Source: Pholiota molesta (lineage: Eukaryota > Basidiomycota > Agaricomycetes > Agaricales > Strophariaceae). From it: 64,000 bases of DNA. Positions 24,838 to 35,620 of the stretch are shown here, one piece after another. Both the position numbers and the translations under genes were made by a program. How positions within the stretch are numbered: position 1 is the stretch's first letter; the number at the start of each line of letters is the position of its first letter. The notes below the pieces were generated by a model. That model searched no databases. It was not told where the DNA came from and saw only the letters and a list, made by a program, of their open reading frames with translations. The stretch covers positions 1 to 64,000 of the forward strand of contig JACGCK010000235.1 of assembly GCA_014925825.1 (NCBI GenBank). Reading direction: 5' to 3'.

Positions 24838-25007
24838 GGTCAGATACTAGCAGAAATAACAGAACCAGTCAAGAACATAGTGATACAACTATTATATAGC
24901 ATTGATATATAGTTATACATAGTATCTACTGCGTCTACGTGTGCAAAAACCATGGAAATAGCTCCCAAGATGCGTCAAACGTCGTAGAAGAGGCATATCT
25001 TGGGTAC

Positions 25008-25157
25008 ATCAGCATGAGATCGAGCTGCTGATAGCCGACGGAAAAGACCCCTGCTCCTTCTAAAAACGGCTGCCATCAGCCATGACTGCTGGCACTTGAT
25101 TTCTCAAATCTCGGACAGGTTGATGTTTCGGAAATGTCCGGTGAACACCCCTTGGTG
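25008..25157 (-). repeat. Right terminal inverted repeat of the three-gene element
   Basis: Reverse complement of 11304-11453 with a single T/C difference, ending ...CACCCCTTGGTG. The inner limit is where the sequences diverge (tcgcgg versus tgtacc read inwards). Confidence 0.95.
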
Positions 25158-25234
25158 TGGACTCGAGGAGCTTGGATGCACTGCGGCGTCAGCTGACTGC
25201 AGAGCTGAGGCCGTTCACAGTAACTGGATCATGA

Positions 25235-25547
25235 CACGGCGGACATTCAACTGTCAGGTCGTGCCGTCGCTTGCGCTGTCAGGTTATTGCAAGGTTATTG
25301 TTAGGTTGGTGTTAGGTACTGAGCGAGGATGGAATTCTAGTCACAGTAAAATATATAGATAACAAAAATGATACTAAGGATTCAATAAAGCCCATACTGA
25401 CCCGAAAAAGATAATTAATAACAGAACGGGAAATACTGTGACCGGAATTCCATCCTCGCTCAGTACCTAACACCAACATAACAATAACCTTGCAATAACC
25501 TGACAGCGCAAGCGACGGCACGACCTGACAGTTGAATGTCCGCCGTG
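25235..25547. mobile_element. 313-bp palindromic MITE, 3-bp TSD TGA
   Basis: The arms 25235-25337 and 25446-25547 are near-perfect reverse complements of about 103 bp, starting CACGGCGGACATTCAACTG, with a 108-bp AT-rich loop. TGA flanks both sides (25232-25234, 25548-25550). A CAC start and 3-bp duplication fit a CACTA/CMC-type non-autonomous element. It contains no gene. Confidence 0.85.
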
Positions 25548-25550
25548 TGA

Positions 25551-28209
25551 AAAGTGGATATTTGTTAATAAGAGCTACGAGGGTCCGAAAGCACGGGGCC
25601 GCACACGAAGACCAATGCTGATCTCGATCACACCTCCACGCCCACTATCCACCCCGTACCAGCCTCAGCTCTACGTCATTGATTCACCCCTGTTCCATCT
25701 CTCTGCATCGAACTTCAACCCGAATAACATTCGACGACAGTGTTGAACAGGTTGGTGTGGTGGGTGAGAGGCACAGAGAGTGGAGCGAATTTGAACGTGC
25801 GAGGAACGATGACAAAAGTGTCGATAGTCCGCGCACAGCACGGAGATAGTGCGTGGAGGGCAAACGAATTCAAGGACAGCTATCGTCGCGGTATCCTGAT
25901 AGAGAATGTGAGAGGCATGAAACGGAGAGGAACTGATTGTACATACTGACCGTGCGGGTAAATAGCGTTACTAGCATTCAAATCTGTTTCGCCAGAGTGC
26001 TGTTGCGATGTAGGGGGTAATTGAGGTCGTGAGTATCGGAGACGTGGTCACGGGGCGCTGGGGCACTGCCGGACCAAGAGGGAAAATGGAGCGTCGGAAC
26101 ATGCACTGCGATCCGCGAATGCATTACGCATTACTTATGGTGCGTATCCCCGAACCTTGCACGTATGAGCTAAAGGCCAGCGTGGTCAGATAAGGTGTAC
26201 ACTCAGGGAAATGCGACAAACGGCGTAATGGACGACAAATACCAAGTTGCGAACGACGTGGTTGAACTCGTGAAAAGGGTGTTGCGGGTGTTGTATTCGG
26301 CCTCCCGGATGGTGATGGCCCCGACGTCGATGTGCATGAGCCTTATGTCGTATTCTGCGAGATGGTAAAATTCTGGAATTAGTGGCGGAGGACAAAGGGC
26401 TGAGCAGCGCGAAGGATAGAAGTGGAGAGAGGGCGGAGAGGCTGGGAAGGAGGTAATGAAGGCCCAAGGGGCGGCGTGGAGAGATAGGATAGACGCAAAG
26501 GGCTCACTTTCGGTTTCGTAGACCAAGTAAAGCACGTATGCCTCATCTATTGCCTTGAGGGCGCCAATATCGTTGTCTTTGGCATGCTGCAAACTGTGAA
26601 GAGTGCAGCCGGGTTAATGTGCTGGGATATGGGTCGGTCGCAATTGTAGCGTTTGAATATACGGGCAGAGAATTCGATGCTTGACGACGGCGATGTGAGG
26701 GTTGACCATGGCTTGGAGGACGATGTTCTCCGTGTTCCACGCAAAAGTTGGGCCACAATGGCTGCGCCGCGTCAGATGCGTCGCGCCAGGTAAAATAGGA
26801 GTGAAAACATACCGTTGAGGGTATCGGCTTTCTAAAGTTTGTCCACCAAGTTCAACATGGAATTACGCGCGATGTTTCGACGTCGAAAGCAGCGTTCGGT
26901 CAGCAGTTTGCCAGCTTAGCGCAGACACGCAGGGCTGCTGAGACAATATAGCAAAGACGATAGGGAAGCCAGCGAATGCGAGAACACGAGCCACCAAGAG
27001 CCAGGAGTAACCTGGAGTAACGAAGGAGTGGTGTGTGCCGCTGTGCGGGGCGTTCTGGTTGCGGAATCATCCGGTCCGGAATCCCAACCCCAACTTTTCC
27101 AACTTGCGAGTCCTTGTCTGTCCTCGTCTCTCTCCAAGTCAGAAGGACTATCTGTCTAATCTATCCATGTCTTCTGCATCCGCGTAATCTCTTCTCAAGC
27201 ACCCATCCGCGTAATCTCTGCCCAAGTACCCATCAGGAAAGCCTCAGATTTCTCAACCTCCCTATCTCAGTGACAAAGCTCGTTCTTTCGTTCATAGCAG
27301 TGCAACAGCAGTCTCTGCGACTCTGGAAGACATCGTATGGACTATGGACATAGAAGTGCGTGTGAAGTACTGCTCTATTGGAATCTCGTATGTCATAATT
27401 TGGTCTTATGGACGTTAAGTATCCTATATACGCAAGTCCTACATTTGTGAGACGCATTTCATGCAAATTTCATGTTATATATCTGCTCTTCTCAATTGAC
27501 GTGTATGGCTTCGATAGGAATTTAATGCTTTCATAAATTTGGCGAGCGCTGTAGATCTCTGCTCATCGACATACGGTGCGGGTGAAGAACAAGGATACGG
27601 CACGCCCGATTTCAATCGCTGCCAGGAAGGTATAACAAACTACCGTATTATCGAAAGATCATAGACGCACTGCATATGTCACGATATACGTGTAGCTGTC
27701 AATCGCATAGCGTTCAATTTATTATGCGGGATGAACAATACCTATCGGGTTACATATAGCGGTGAGCGGATTGACGCTGAGCAGCATGCATCAGCACATG
27801 CCATCTCAACGCTGTGATACTCGGAAGTTGGAACAAAAAGGCGATGCGCACTAATAATATACTTTAAGACATATTGGCGATGCACGCGGCAGATGAGTGG
27901 GAACACGAATACAGCTACGTGGGCATTCGTTCCTTCCTTTCGATTACGACCGACAACCAACGCTGCGGGAGCAACCAGATGCAACACACACCCCGAATCG
28001 GGACAAACCGAAGTGCAACACATCGAAGAGATATTCAACACATTGGCCGAATATGGACATTGATGATGTCTTTTATGTGTTGCACTTCGCATGAATGTGT
28101 TGGTCTTCTTTTTCACTGTGTTGCACTTCAGCCCTCATGGTTACCCGGCATATCGGCTTGCAGTAAATGTTGGAAGTCTGAATCATTGCAGCTCGTGTGC
28201 TTTGATACT
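25551..28209. other. Host-like region, one uncertain minus-strand gene
   Basis: On the minus strand, about 26860-26200, two stretches look coding (NIVLQAMVNPHIAVVKHRIL; ALKAIDEAYVLYLVYETESE; EYDIRLMHIDVGAITIREA). They are separated by a TAA and preceded by an intron-like GTATGTTTTC...GGCGCAG at about 26817-26762. The family is not recognised, and it may be a decayed gene. The intron-like sequence resembles 63130-63200. About 27975-28130 holds several copies of TGTTGCACTT in both orientations. I see nothing else supportable. Confidence 0.35.
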
Positions 28210-28345
28210 TGTTAGGGTTCGTGTTAGTGTTTGCTTTAGGGTTTTTTTTAGGGATTAGGGCTTAGGGTTAGGCTTTAGGGCTTAGGTATATATATATTGA
28301 AGGTTTGGAATATTGGGAAGGTAATTTAGGGGTTTAGGGGCTTAG
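28210..28345. repeat. Telomere-like TTAGGG repeats, degenerate
   Basis: About 135 bp with irregular repeats of TTAGGG and variants (GGGTTAGGC, TTTAGGGCTTAGG, TTTAGGGGCTTAGGGG). TTAGGG is the usual fungal telomere unit. The array is short, imperfect and lies inside the window, so it is an interstitial relic rather than a chromosome end. Confidence 0.6.
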
Positions 28346-31211
28346 GGGAGCAATGTCCTGGTTTTGGATGCAGCGCGATGCCGGTATTATGTAATTGAAC
28401 TCAGCATTGTGCCGTGTGCGGCGTGTCAGTGATATACTCTGCTTGAATGTGTTGCACTTTAGTTACAAGTGCTGCATCTCGGTGTGTATGTGTTGCTGAC
28501 GTGAGTGTTGCATTTGGTATATCCTCCCAACGCTGCGATGCAAGCACCTACTGGCATAACCGACGCCTCTCAGTCAAGCGGCGATCCTGCTCCCCAAGCG
28601 CCAACGGGCAGTAACATCGTCGTCGATACCATCGATAAAGGACTCGACTTGACGAATACCCTTGCGGCCATCGTGAAAGAAGTAGCAGAGGTCCTTCAGC
28701 ATGCGCCATTCGTGAAGACGCTCACGGGAGTCATCCTACAGTTTATCAAAATCCGAGATGTACGTCTGTACTTCTCTGGTGGCATTCCTTGTCTATACAT
28801 TGACGTCGAATTTCACAGGAGCTCAAAACGAACAAGGAGTGTTGCCGTGAAATTATAGACAAAGTACTCGCCCTGTCGCGTTGGATCTGCGACAAGCTAG
28901 CGGTTATTGCGACGTCCGGCGAGCGGGCCAAGGAGAATTTGGCACAAGTGGAAAATTCGCTCACTTCTTGCACTAAGTGAGTAAGACCAATTCATATCGT
29001 GATAATTGCAAGTCTAAATTCCAGCAAAGCACGCTCACCGACATTTTGGGAGAACTGAAGAAACACCAAGCTCGACCGAAATTGGCCAAGTTTGTAAGCC
29101 GTGGCGTCGAAGACCTGAATAAACTCGATCGTTCTGTGGACAACTTGGAAAAACGACTCTTAAGGGTACGTCGGCAAGATTACAGTAACCATGCACATCC
29201 TTTCATAATTTTCTTTGATACAAGGACATGGTTTTCGACATAAAATTGCAGCAGGGCGTGCCAGTCAGTAGCGAAAATACGGATCCAGCTTTGCAGTAAG
29301 TTTTTACGTGGCATCTTTCGGATTTTAGAATGCTAATCAATCAGTAGCCCTTCCACCGAGGGTCACGACGATATCCTCCCGCCAAAGCCATACTTGATAG
29401 TCGAGCGTGAAGTGCAGGTCGACATCGCCCTTCGCATCCTTCTCAGCATGGAGCCCTCCCGAATTGCAATCCTCGGAGGAGGTGGATTCGGAAAGACCAC
29501 TTTGGCGCGAGCCATTCTTCACGATCCAAAGATTGCCGAGCGCTACCATTCTCGATACTTCTTGTCCTGCGAGGCGTTTACTGATGCCGATACCCTGCTT
29601 CTGGGTATTGGCAGTATGCTCGATATCAAAGCGTCGCCAACCGCTATGCTCGCGTCCATCCGACGTAGGCTAGAGACATCGGGCACGCTACTTTGTCTCG
29701 ATAACTTTGAAACACCGTGGGAGCCCTCTGCCACTCGCAGCAAGGTCGAAGAATTGCTGGCATCCATCGCCGACATTTCTAAATTGTCCCTCATCATCAC
29801 CACCCGCGGTACGCAAAGGCCGTCCAAAGTCGCATGGTCGCATCCTCTCCTCCCCCCTTTATCACCCATATCTTCCGAGAGTGCGCGAAAAATTCTACAG
29901 ACCATCTGCGGGCCAGACTTTATTATCGACGAACCCACGCAAAACCTTCTTGATGCGGTCGATGGTATTCCTTTGGCAATCACTCTAATATCCAACCTCC
30001 TCCGAGATGGCGAAAGTTTGCACTTGTTGTGGAATCGCTGGTTGAAACAAGAGACAAAGATCGTCGAGAATGGTGGTGATGATCGGGAGTCGAATCTCAA
30101 CACATCGATAGCAATCTCAGTATCTAGCCCTAGGATAAAAAAGGATCCCGGCGCCATCGCTCTCCTCGCTGCTCTATCTCTACTCCCGAATGGTTTTCCC
30201 TCCACTTCTGTCGAGCAACTGGGAACATATCTTGGTATCAATGATGTCCATAAGGCTGTACACACATTGCAAGCGGTCGCATTGATCAAGCCGAATGACA
30301 CTATCTCGTCTCCCCGAATCCAAATGCTCTCACCTATTCGACTCTTCTGCCTCGGTTTTCTTTCTTCTGATGTTTCTCTGGAGCTCGAAAATGTCACCAA
30401 CTATTATATCAGCATTTTGTTATGGGCTTCAAATGCAGTTGATGATGCAGAATGTTATGCTCAGGTTGTTTCAGAGATTCAGAATATCCATTCAGTCTTT
30501 CAGAGAGTGTTCAAAGTCGGCTACTCCCAGGACATCACTCACCTCATATCTGCCACTTCCTTTCTTACCAAGTGGTCTGACTACATCGGATACCTATCCC
30601 AGGATACCATTCAGATGGCGCTCAAAAGCTCAGTCAATTTCCCTGTCCTACATGCTCAATGTCTTATGTCACTTGGTCACTTGTATCGCACTGAAGGCCA
30701 ATATACAAAAGCCGAAACTTACTTTAGAGAGGCTGCCACTATCTTCAAGCAAGCAAAAGATGTGGATGGGGAGGCATGGGCATTAGAAAGCTCCGGTAAC
30801 ATGCTTTCTCATTTGGGGCAGCTCGGCCAATCAGAAGTTGCATTCCAAACAAGCCTTGAACTCTATGCCAAAATTGGCAATAAGGCGGGACAGGCACAAG
30901 TCCGCCAAGGGCTTGGGGATCTGTACAGGCAGCAGGCCCGATTTTCAGAGGCACAGGCTACTTTATCAGATGCACTGGAGGCCTACCAACAAATCTCAAA
31001 TCCTCTAGGCCAAGCAAATGTTGATCTTATCCTATCTGATCTCCACTTCAACCACGGTAATCTAGTTGAAGCCGAGAGATATGCCACTGAAGCCTTAAAC
31101 ACAGCAAAAAAAGCAAACTATGCAACTGGGGAGGGAAATGCACTCCGGCGACTGGGCTGCATATATCTTGCACTGGACAGGGTTCCGGAAGCCAGGCAGG
31201 CTCTTGAGCAG

Positions 31212-31713
31212 CACCTGCCAATCCCAGCTGTTTGGTCTTGTTAGACGGGAACAAGTCAGAGTTGTTCCTCTCTAAATAGAACAAAGATGGTCATTCCTCT
31301 GCTAGGCCCACTAACGACCCAATAACTCTCTCTTATTCCCACCTCACCGGCTACTGATCGTCCTCCGCCACCGGTGTTTGTCCCAGCGTCGCCAGGTCCA
31401 TCAAACGCCCCCGTGCCCATCAACCTTCTTATCCCGTTATGGCAATTCCCATCAGCAACGTCCGCCGTCATCCTCGGAGGCCTCTGCTCATTGTCGCCGA
31501 CAACGAGCACGCCTCCCGCACTCATTCCTCCACCAATTCCTTAGCAATTTTTACTGTAGCTTACCCTCGATGTATAGACTAGTATTATAGGTTAACAGAG
31601 CTCAATGATTTTTATTGAAGGCCCCAGCGCTCCTTTATGTCTCTGCTCATCATTAACACCAACAGTGAGCTCTATCTTGCTCGGTTTTCACTCAGTCCTT
31701 TCGCAAATTTAAG
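31212..31713 (+). repeat. Left 502-bp inverted repeat of the KDZ element
   Basis: Reverse complement of 38941-39442. An ORF read across both copies (31256-31525 and 39129-39413) is the same DNA in mirror image; I do not treat it as a gene. Confidence 0.95.
31611..31616 (-). terminator. AATAAA polyadenylation signal in the left repeat
   Basis: TTTATT on the plus strand, i.e. AATAAA on the minus strand, about 250 bp past the stop of the minus-strand gene ending at 31862. The mirror copy at 39038 serves the opposite gene. Confidence 0.5.
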
Positions 31714-31861
31714 AGAAGCTTGATTGTATTGTAGCAGTAGATTAAAACATGATTCAAAGATAACACAACGTCCACATGAAGAGGTATGCTATGAGAGTAG
31801 GTAAGAGAAGGGCCAAATGTGAATCTCAGAGGCCTTGTCTATTACTTCCTGCGTTGACTGA

Positions 31862-33323
31862 CTAGCTTTGAGTTGGCGGGAGCTGAGATAATGCTGCAGC
31901 CGCCCTCACAGCAGCAGTCTGACCATCGGCAGTCTTAGCACCCTTGCGCGGACCCCTTTTAACACCCGCATCAGCACGGCCCTTTCTTTTCTTTCCGATT
32001 GTCTCCCCAGCCACTTCCCTTGCTGTCATCTCCTTTGCATGGTTTGTAATCTCGAGTTTCGAGAGTCGTATCCAATGACAAGTGCCACATTGGAGAGCTT
32101 TGAGGAGGATGCGAACGTCGTTGATGGTGTAGATGTCATTCGGGCTGATTACCTTATCAAAGGTCCATCCCACGAGCTTGACGCCGTGCCTCTGGATGAT
32201 CTGCGTGTCGTAGTTCGCGTAGTTCATTTGGGCCTGTCGACTTTGCGCTGCGGTCTCTGCAATAATATCACAAATGAGGATTGATAGCTGAGGAAGGGAA
32301 GGCGGACGTACTGAGGCCTCCATTTATGATTGTACTGCATTCTATACGCATAGCCGCTAGGGAGCCGGGATTACGATCTTATGGACGTTCAAAAACATCA
32401 ATTATTCAATGGTTCAAACTAACAACGCTTAGAAAGGCGTACTTTTCGATTTCGCGCAGGACCACTGCTCCAGGAGGCGGCTGCCTTCCCACATGGTGAT
32501 GCCGAAAGTATCTGTCGTAAAGTTTGAGGCGTTCGTAGAGCAGAGCCAGTTAGGCTGGTAGGTATCCTCAAGATTTGAGCGGCTAGAGAATGCGACGATG
32601 GAGGCTCCGGTGCGGCTCGAAATACCAGCAATCTAGGTAACAGTCAGCGGGCATCTTATTACAACATGCTGACTCCAAAACTTACCATGCGGTCCAGTTC
32701 TGAGACTCCGTCCCGATAATCTTGCGCCGCTGACTTGTTCGTTAAGCGCGCGCCAAGCTTCTTGTGCTGGCGGGCCTTTCGAACTTCACCCTTCATCTCC
32801 TCCTCTTGCTCGTTCGAGAGATTCTGGTACGTAGGGTCTTCATGCACAAGCTGTCGTATCTCGAGGAGGGTTTTCCTTTCACCCATCGGTAAGCCTAGAG
32901 AAATTATGACATGAGATGACAGTCTGGGACTAGTGCAGAAAGACACTCACTACTATTGACCTCTTTTGCCTTCTTGTGGACCTTGGCATTTGCCAAATTG
33001 ACATCGCGCTTGAGCTTGAAGTGAGGGTTCCCAGCATGGAGCTTCTTGATGTATTCGGAGTCCAAGGCATGTGCCTTTGCCAGTTCTTCCATTTTAGTAT
33101 TATGGCTAATCAGCAAGGTGTCATAAGCATCGACAGCCCTTGCATGGTTTTCTTTCTTGGCTGCGGCTTTGGTGGAACGACTGAGTTGCTCGGTATCGGT
33201 CACTGGCCTGAGACTGCGCGGATGCTGCTGAGGGAGATGTGGGTTTCGCAGGGCATGGGTATTGTCATCGGCAAAATTGAAGGGTGTCAAAGAAGCTTCT
33301 TGAGAAGGTGGCGAAGGATTCAT
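31862..33323 (-). CDS. Basic, helical accessory protein of the KDZ element
   Basis: Four exons: 33323-32951, 32894-32686, 32632-32443 and about 32317-31862. The introns of 56, 53 and about 125 bp are GT-AG and keep frame. The N-terminal part is charged and helical (STKAAAKKENHARAVDAYDT; KVHKKAKEVNSS), followed by PMGERKTLLEIRQLV, an alternating-charge segment, FGITMWEG, YANYDTQIIQRHGVKLVGW and a motif CGTCHWIRL. The C-terminus is Lys/Arg-rich (GKKRKGRAD) and suits DNA binding or nuclear import. I recognise it as an uncharacterised family frequent in mushroom genomes. Its place within the inverted repeats makes it cargo or an accessory factor. No enzymatic motif is seen. Confidence 0.75.
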
Positions 33324-33558
33324 TATTGTTGTATAAGCTGTTCACGAGGACGCTTCTCTGTCAAGATTTCACCCACACTGCCACAGCGCAGACCACACAC
33401 TTGATTACCGAGCAATGATGTCGCGTATGTCTGTTGAAAACATGTGACGTTGTTATGGTTTGATATGTCAATTCATCAAACATTGATTGCATGTCAATCA
33501 TCGAACATCACTTGTTTGCTTCCTTCCCCCACAATTCCCCCCACCTTTTTGTCGCTGA

Positions 33559-34730
33559 ATGACACCAGGTACGTCTCTGATATCCAGCTCATTGTGCATT
33601 CTAACGTTTCATATAGAATCTTCTTACCCAATGACTCCACCAAGGGGAGGCTCGCAGTTCGGCACGTCATTTCCTGGTACGAGCACGAGTGCAAGCACAT
33701 TGTTTCCTCTACTGACCATCTACCCAGTACGCTCTGCCCGCTTCGAGGAAGGTGCGTCTTACATGCTTGACACCTCACTTTCATGGCTGACCATCATGTC
33801 ATGACAGAGACCACCGCATCGCAGCAGCTACTCTGGGACGATTTCGAAGAGCTCCCAATCCCGCCAGCAACACCCGCTCCTTTCGTCATGTCGGAAGAAG
33901 AACGATATGCTCAAGGCAATCGGTCGAAGCACAACTTCATTGCCTACGTGGTCTTCGCTGGCCGTAGTGTTGGGGTCTTTTATAACTGGTATGTCGTTGA
34001 TTTCACTGTCATTGATCCCTCCTACCTGCTGAAAATCAACAGGCCAGCCGTCAAAAGATCCACCGAAGACCTCGTGCGAACGTGCTTCAAAGGGTTCAAG
34101 ACCTACGAAGCAGCCTGCCTTGCCTGGCAGGAATTTGTGGTAGGTAACGTACTCCCCGTCGACACCTTAGCCAAGTTAAATAGCCACCATCAACCACCTC
34201 CCATTCCGCCGCCTGTTTATGAACCATCTATTGCAGGGAAACCTCCCCATAGACCACAGCCTCCTCTGTTGTCGCCAACGCGATCTGCCAGTGCTGGTGT
34301 CACTGTTCACATCCACGCCAACGTCTCGAACACTCCCCCCTACGTGCTTCATTCGCAATCCCAGCCAGCCCCACACTCCGTGCAGTCGCCTCGTCCATTC
34401 AACGCTTCTCCGTACTCACCAACTCCTGCAAGGACACCCCCTGCACAATGTCACGGTTATACACAAACACGGCCGTCGTCGCCAACACCTTCTCGGGCAG
34501 GTCCCTCAGCATCGTTGAGATCGCCGTCGGTTGGTGTTCCGCCTCATCATCTCTACTTTGTCGTGTTGGTAGGTAAAACTCCTGGTGTGTATCTAGGATA
34601 TGGACGGGCCACAGCTGCTCTTGGGCCATTGACAGCCGCTAAGTATACAACTACTTCTACTAAGGAAGAGGCTGATGCTTTGTTTGTCAGGGAATACATG
34701 GTCAATGGCATAGCTCGTCTCTCGGAGTAG
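33559..34730 (+). CDS. Protein with two RNase H1-N/viroplasmin-like modules
   Basis: Predicted exons 33559-33568, 33617-33751, 33808-33988 and 34043-34730, with introns of 48, 56 and 54 bp, all in frame: 337 residues. The first module (about residues 90-135) reads YVVFAGRSVGVFYNW, continuing after the intron with FKGFKTYEAACLAW. The second, near the C-terminus, reads FVVLVGKTPGVYLGYGRA and continues to KEEADALFVREYM. Both match the small RNA/DNA-hybrid-binding fold at the N-terminus of RNase H1 and in caulimovirus-type viroplasmin. The linker is about 130 residues rich in Pro and Ser. No RNase H catalytic domain follows. It is transcribed toward the transposase, with an 860-bp gap. A role in nucleic-acid binding during transposition is inferred. 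Confidence 0.75.
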
Positions 34731-35590
34731 ACTTGTTACTTACTTACAGTTTGCTTATTTATATTGCCTTGCTACCTATCTGTTGGACAGCTATCTGCCT
34801 TCATTACCTATTCCTTGCTTCCGTGTAGTGCTCCATTATGTAGGCTTGCTTCCGTGTACCACTCTGTTATGTAGGTGTAACCTTGCCAAAAAAAATTGCT
34901 GTTAACCCTGATATGTGTTTAAGGGCGGAGCTACGACTTTTTATTTTCACCTAAACCCTGCATTGCATAGGCGCTGGTCTGTGATTGGCTGATGTTCAAG
35001 GGCCGACTGCACTTCTCAAACGTACAAGTCCATTTTAGCTGATTTCGAGAGGCCAAATCCTTTATAACTCATGTTATACATTATATATTGGCACAAAATT
35101 TGTATACACCTCATAAGGAAAGGTATATCTACAATGTGAGACAACTAGGAAACCTCTCTGAATAGTTGAACATGGTCGTAAAATGGTTGCATTGAGGGGT
35201 ATGGTGTGTATAACCTCATACCCCTACCTAGCTATATACGAAAATATGAAAATTCTTGTCAGAAATGAAACCCTCTGGATAAATCGAGAGTGCTATCCTA
35301 TAGCCCAAACAGTTAAAATTTCAACCTTAGCATCGAAACTCCTTCATAAAATGACTGAACAAGCCAAAGATTCAACAGTAAAAAACGGGTTTGGGCCATA
35401 TTGCTCATATAGGGTCACAGAAAAATCTAAGAGCTTTCCGGGCACAATAATTCAACTCTAAACAATGTATTATACATTATCCAGCAGAAATTTCAAGCAT
35501 TCAACGGAAGGAATCCCATGAATTCATCCAAACATTACATCTAATCCATCTAATCAGACAGATGTACCATGAGAACGGGCGTGACACCTG
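34731..35590. other. AT-rich spacer before the KDZ transposase
   Basis: About 860 bp, AT-rich, with no supported ORF. It contains TATA-like stretches (for example tatattggc near 35085) and probably holds the transposase promoter. Confidence 0.45.
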
Positions 35591-35620
35591 ATGTTCAAAC
35601 GTGACACAACAATCAAGATG

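Larger units (their letters stand above)
11304..25157. mobile_element. 13.85-kb three-gene DNA transposon with 150-bp TIRs
   Basis: 11304-11453 and 25008-25157 are inverted repeats of 150 bp with one difference (T/C near the inner end), starting CACCAAGGGGTGTTCACC. Between them lie a RecQ-like helicase (+), a DUF6589 protein (-) and a multi-exon zinc-finger protein (-); no other long gene is present. No target duplication is visible (CCG left, TGG right). A helicase with a transposase-like gene between long inverted repeats recalls helicase-encoding Academ elements (AcademH), as I remember that literature. Membership needs a search. Confidence 0.88.

Noticed and set aside
11301..25160. Target-site duplication for the 13.85-kb element
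   Set aside because: CCG and TGG flank the two ends and no shift of the boundary gives a repeat; not claimed.
31256..31525. Mirror-image ORFs in the KDZ inverted repeats (also 39129-39413, 31378-31590, 39064-39276)
   Set aside because: They are identical only because the DNA is an inverted repeat; composition is not protein-like and no domain is seen.
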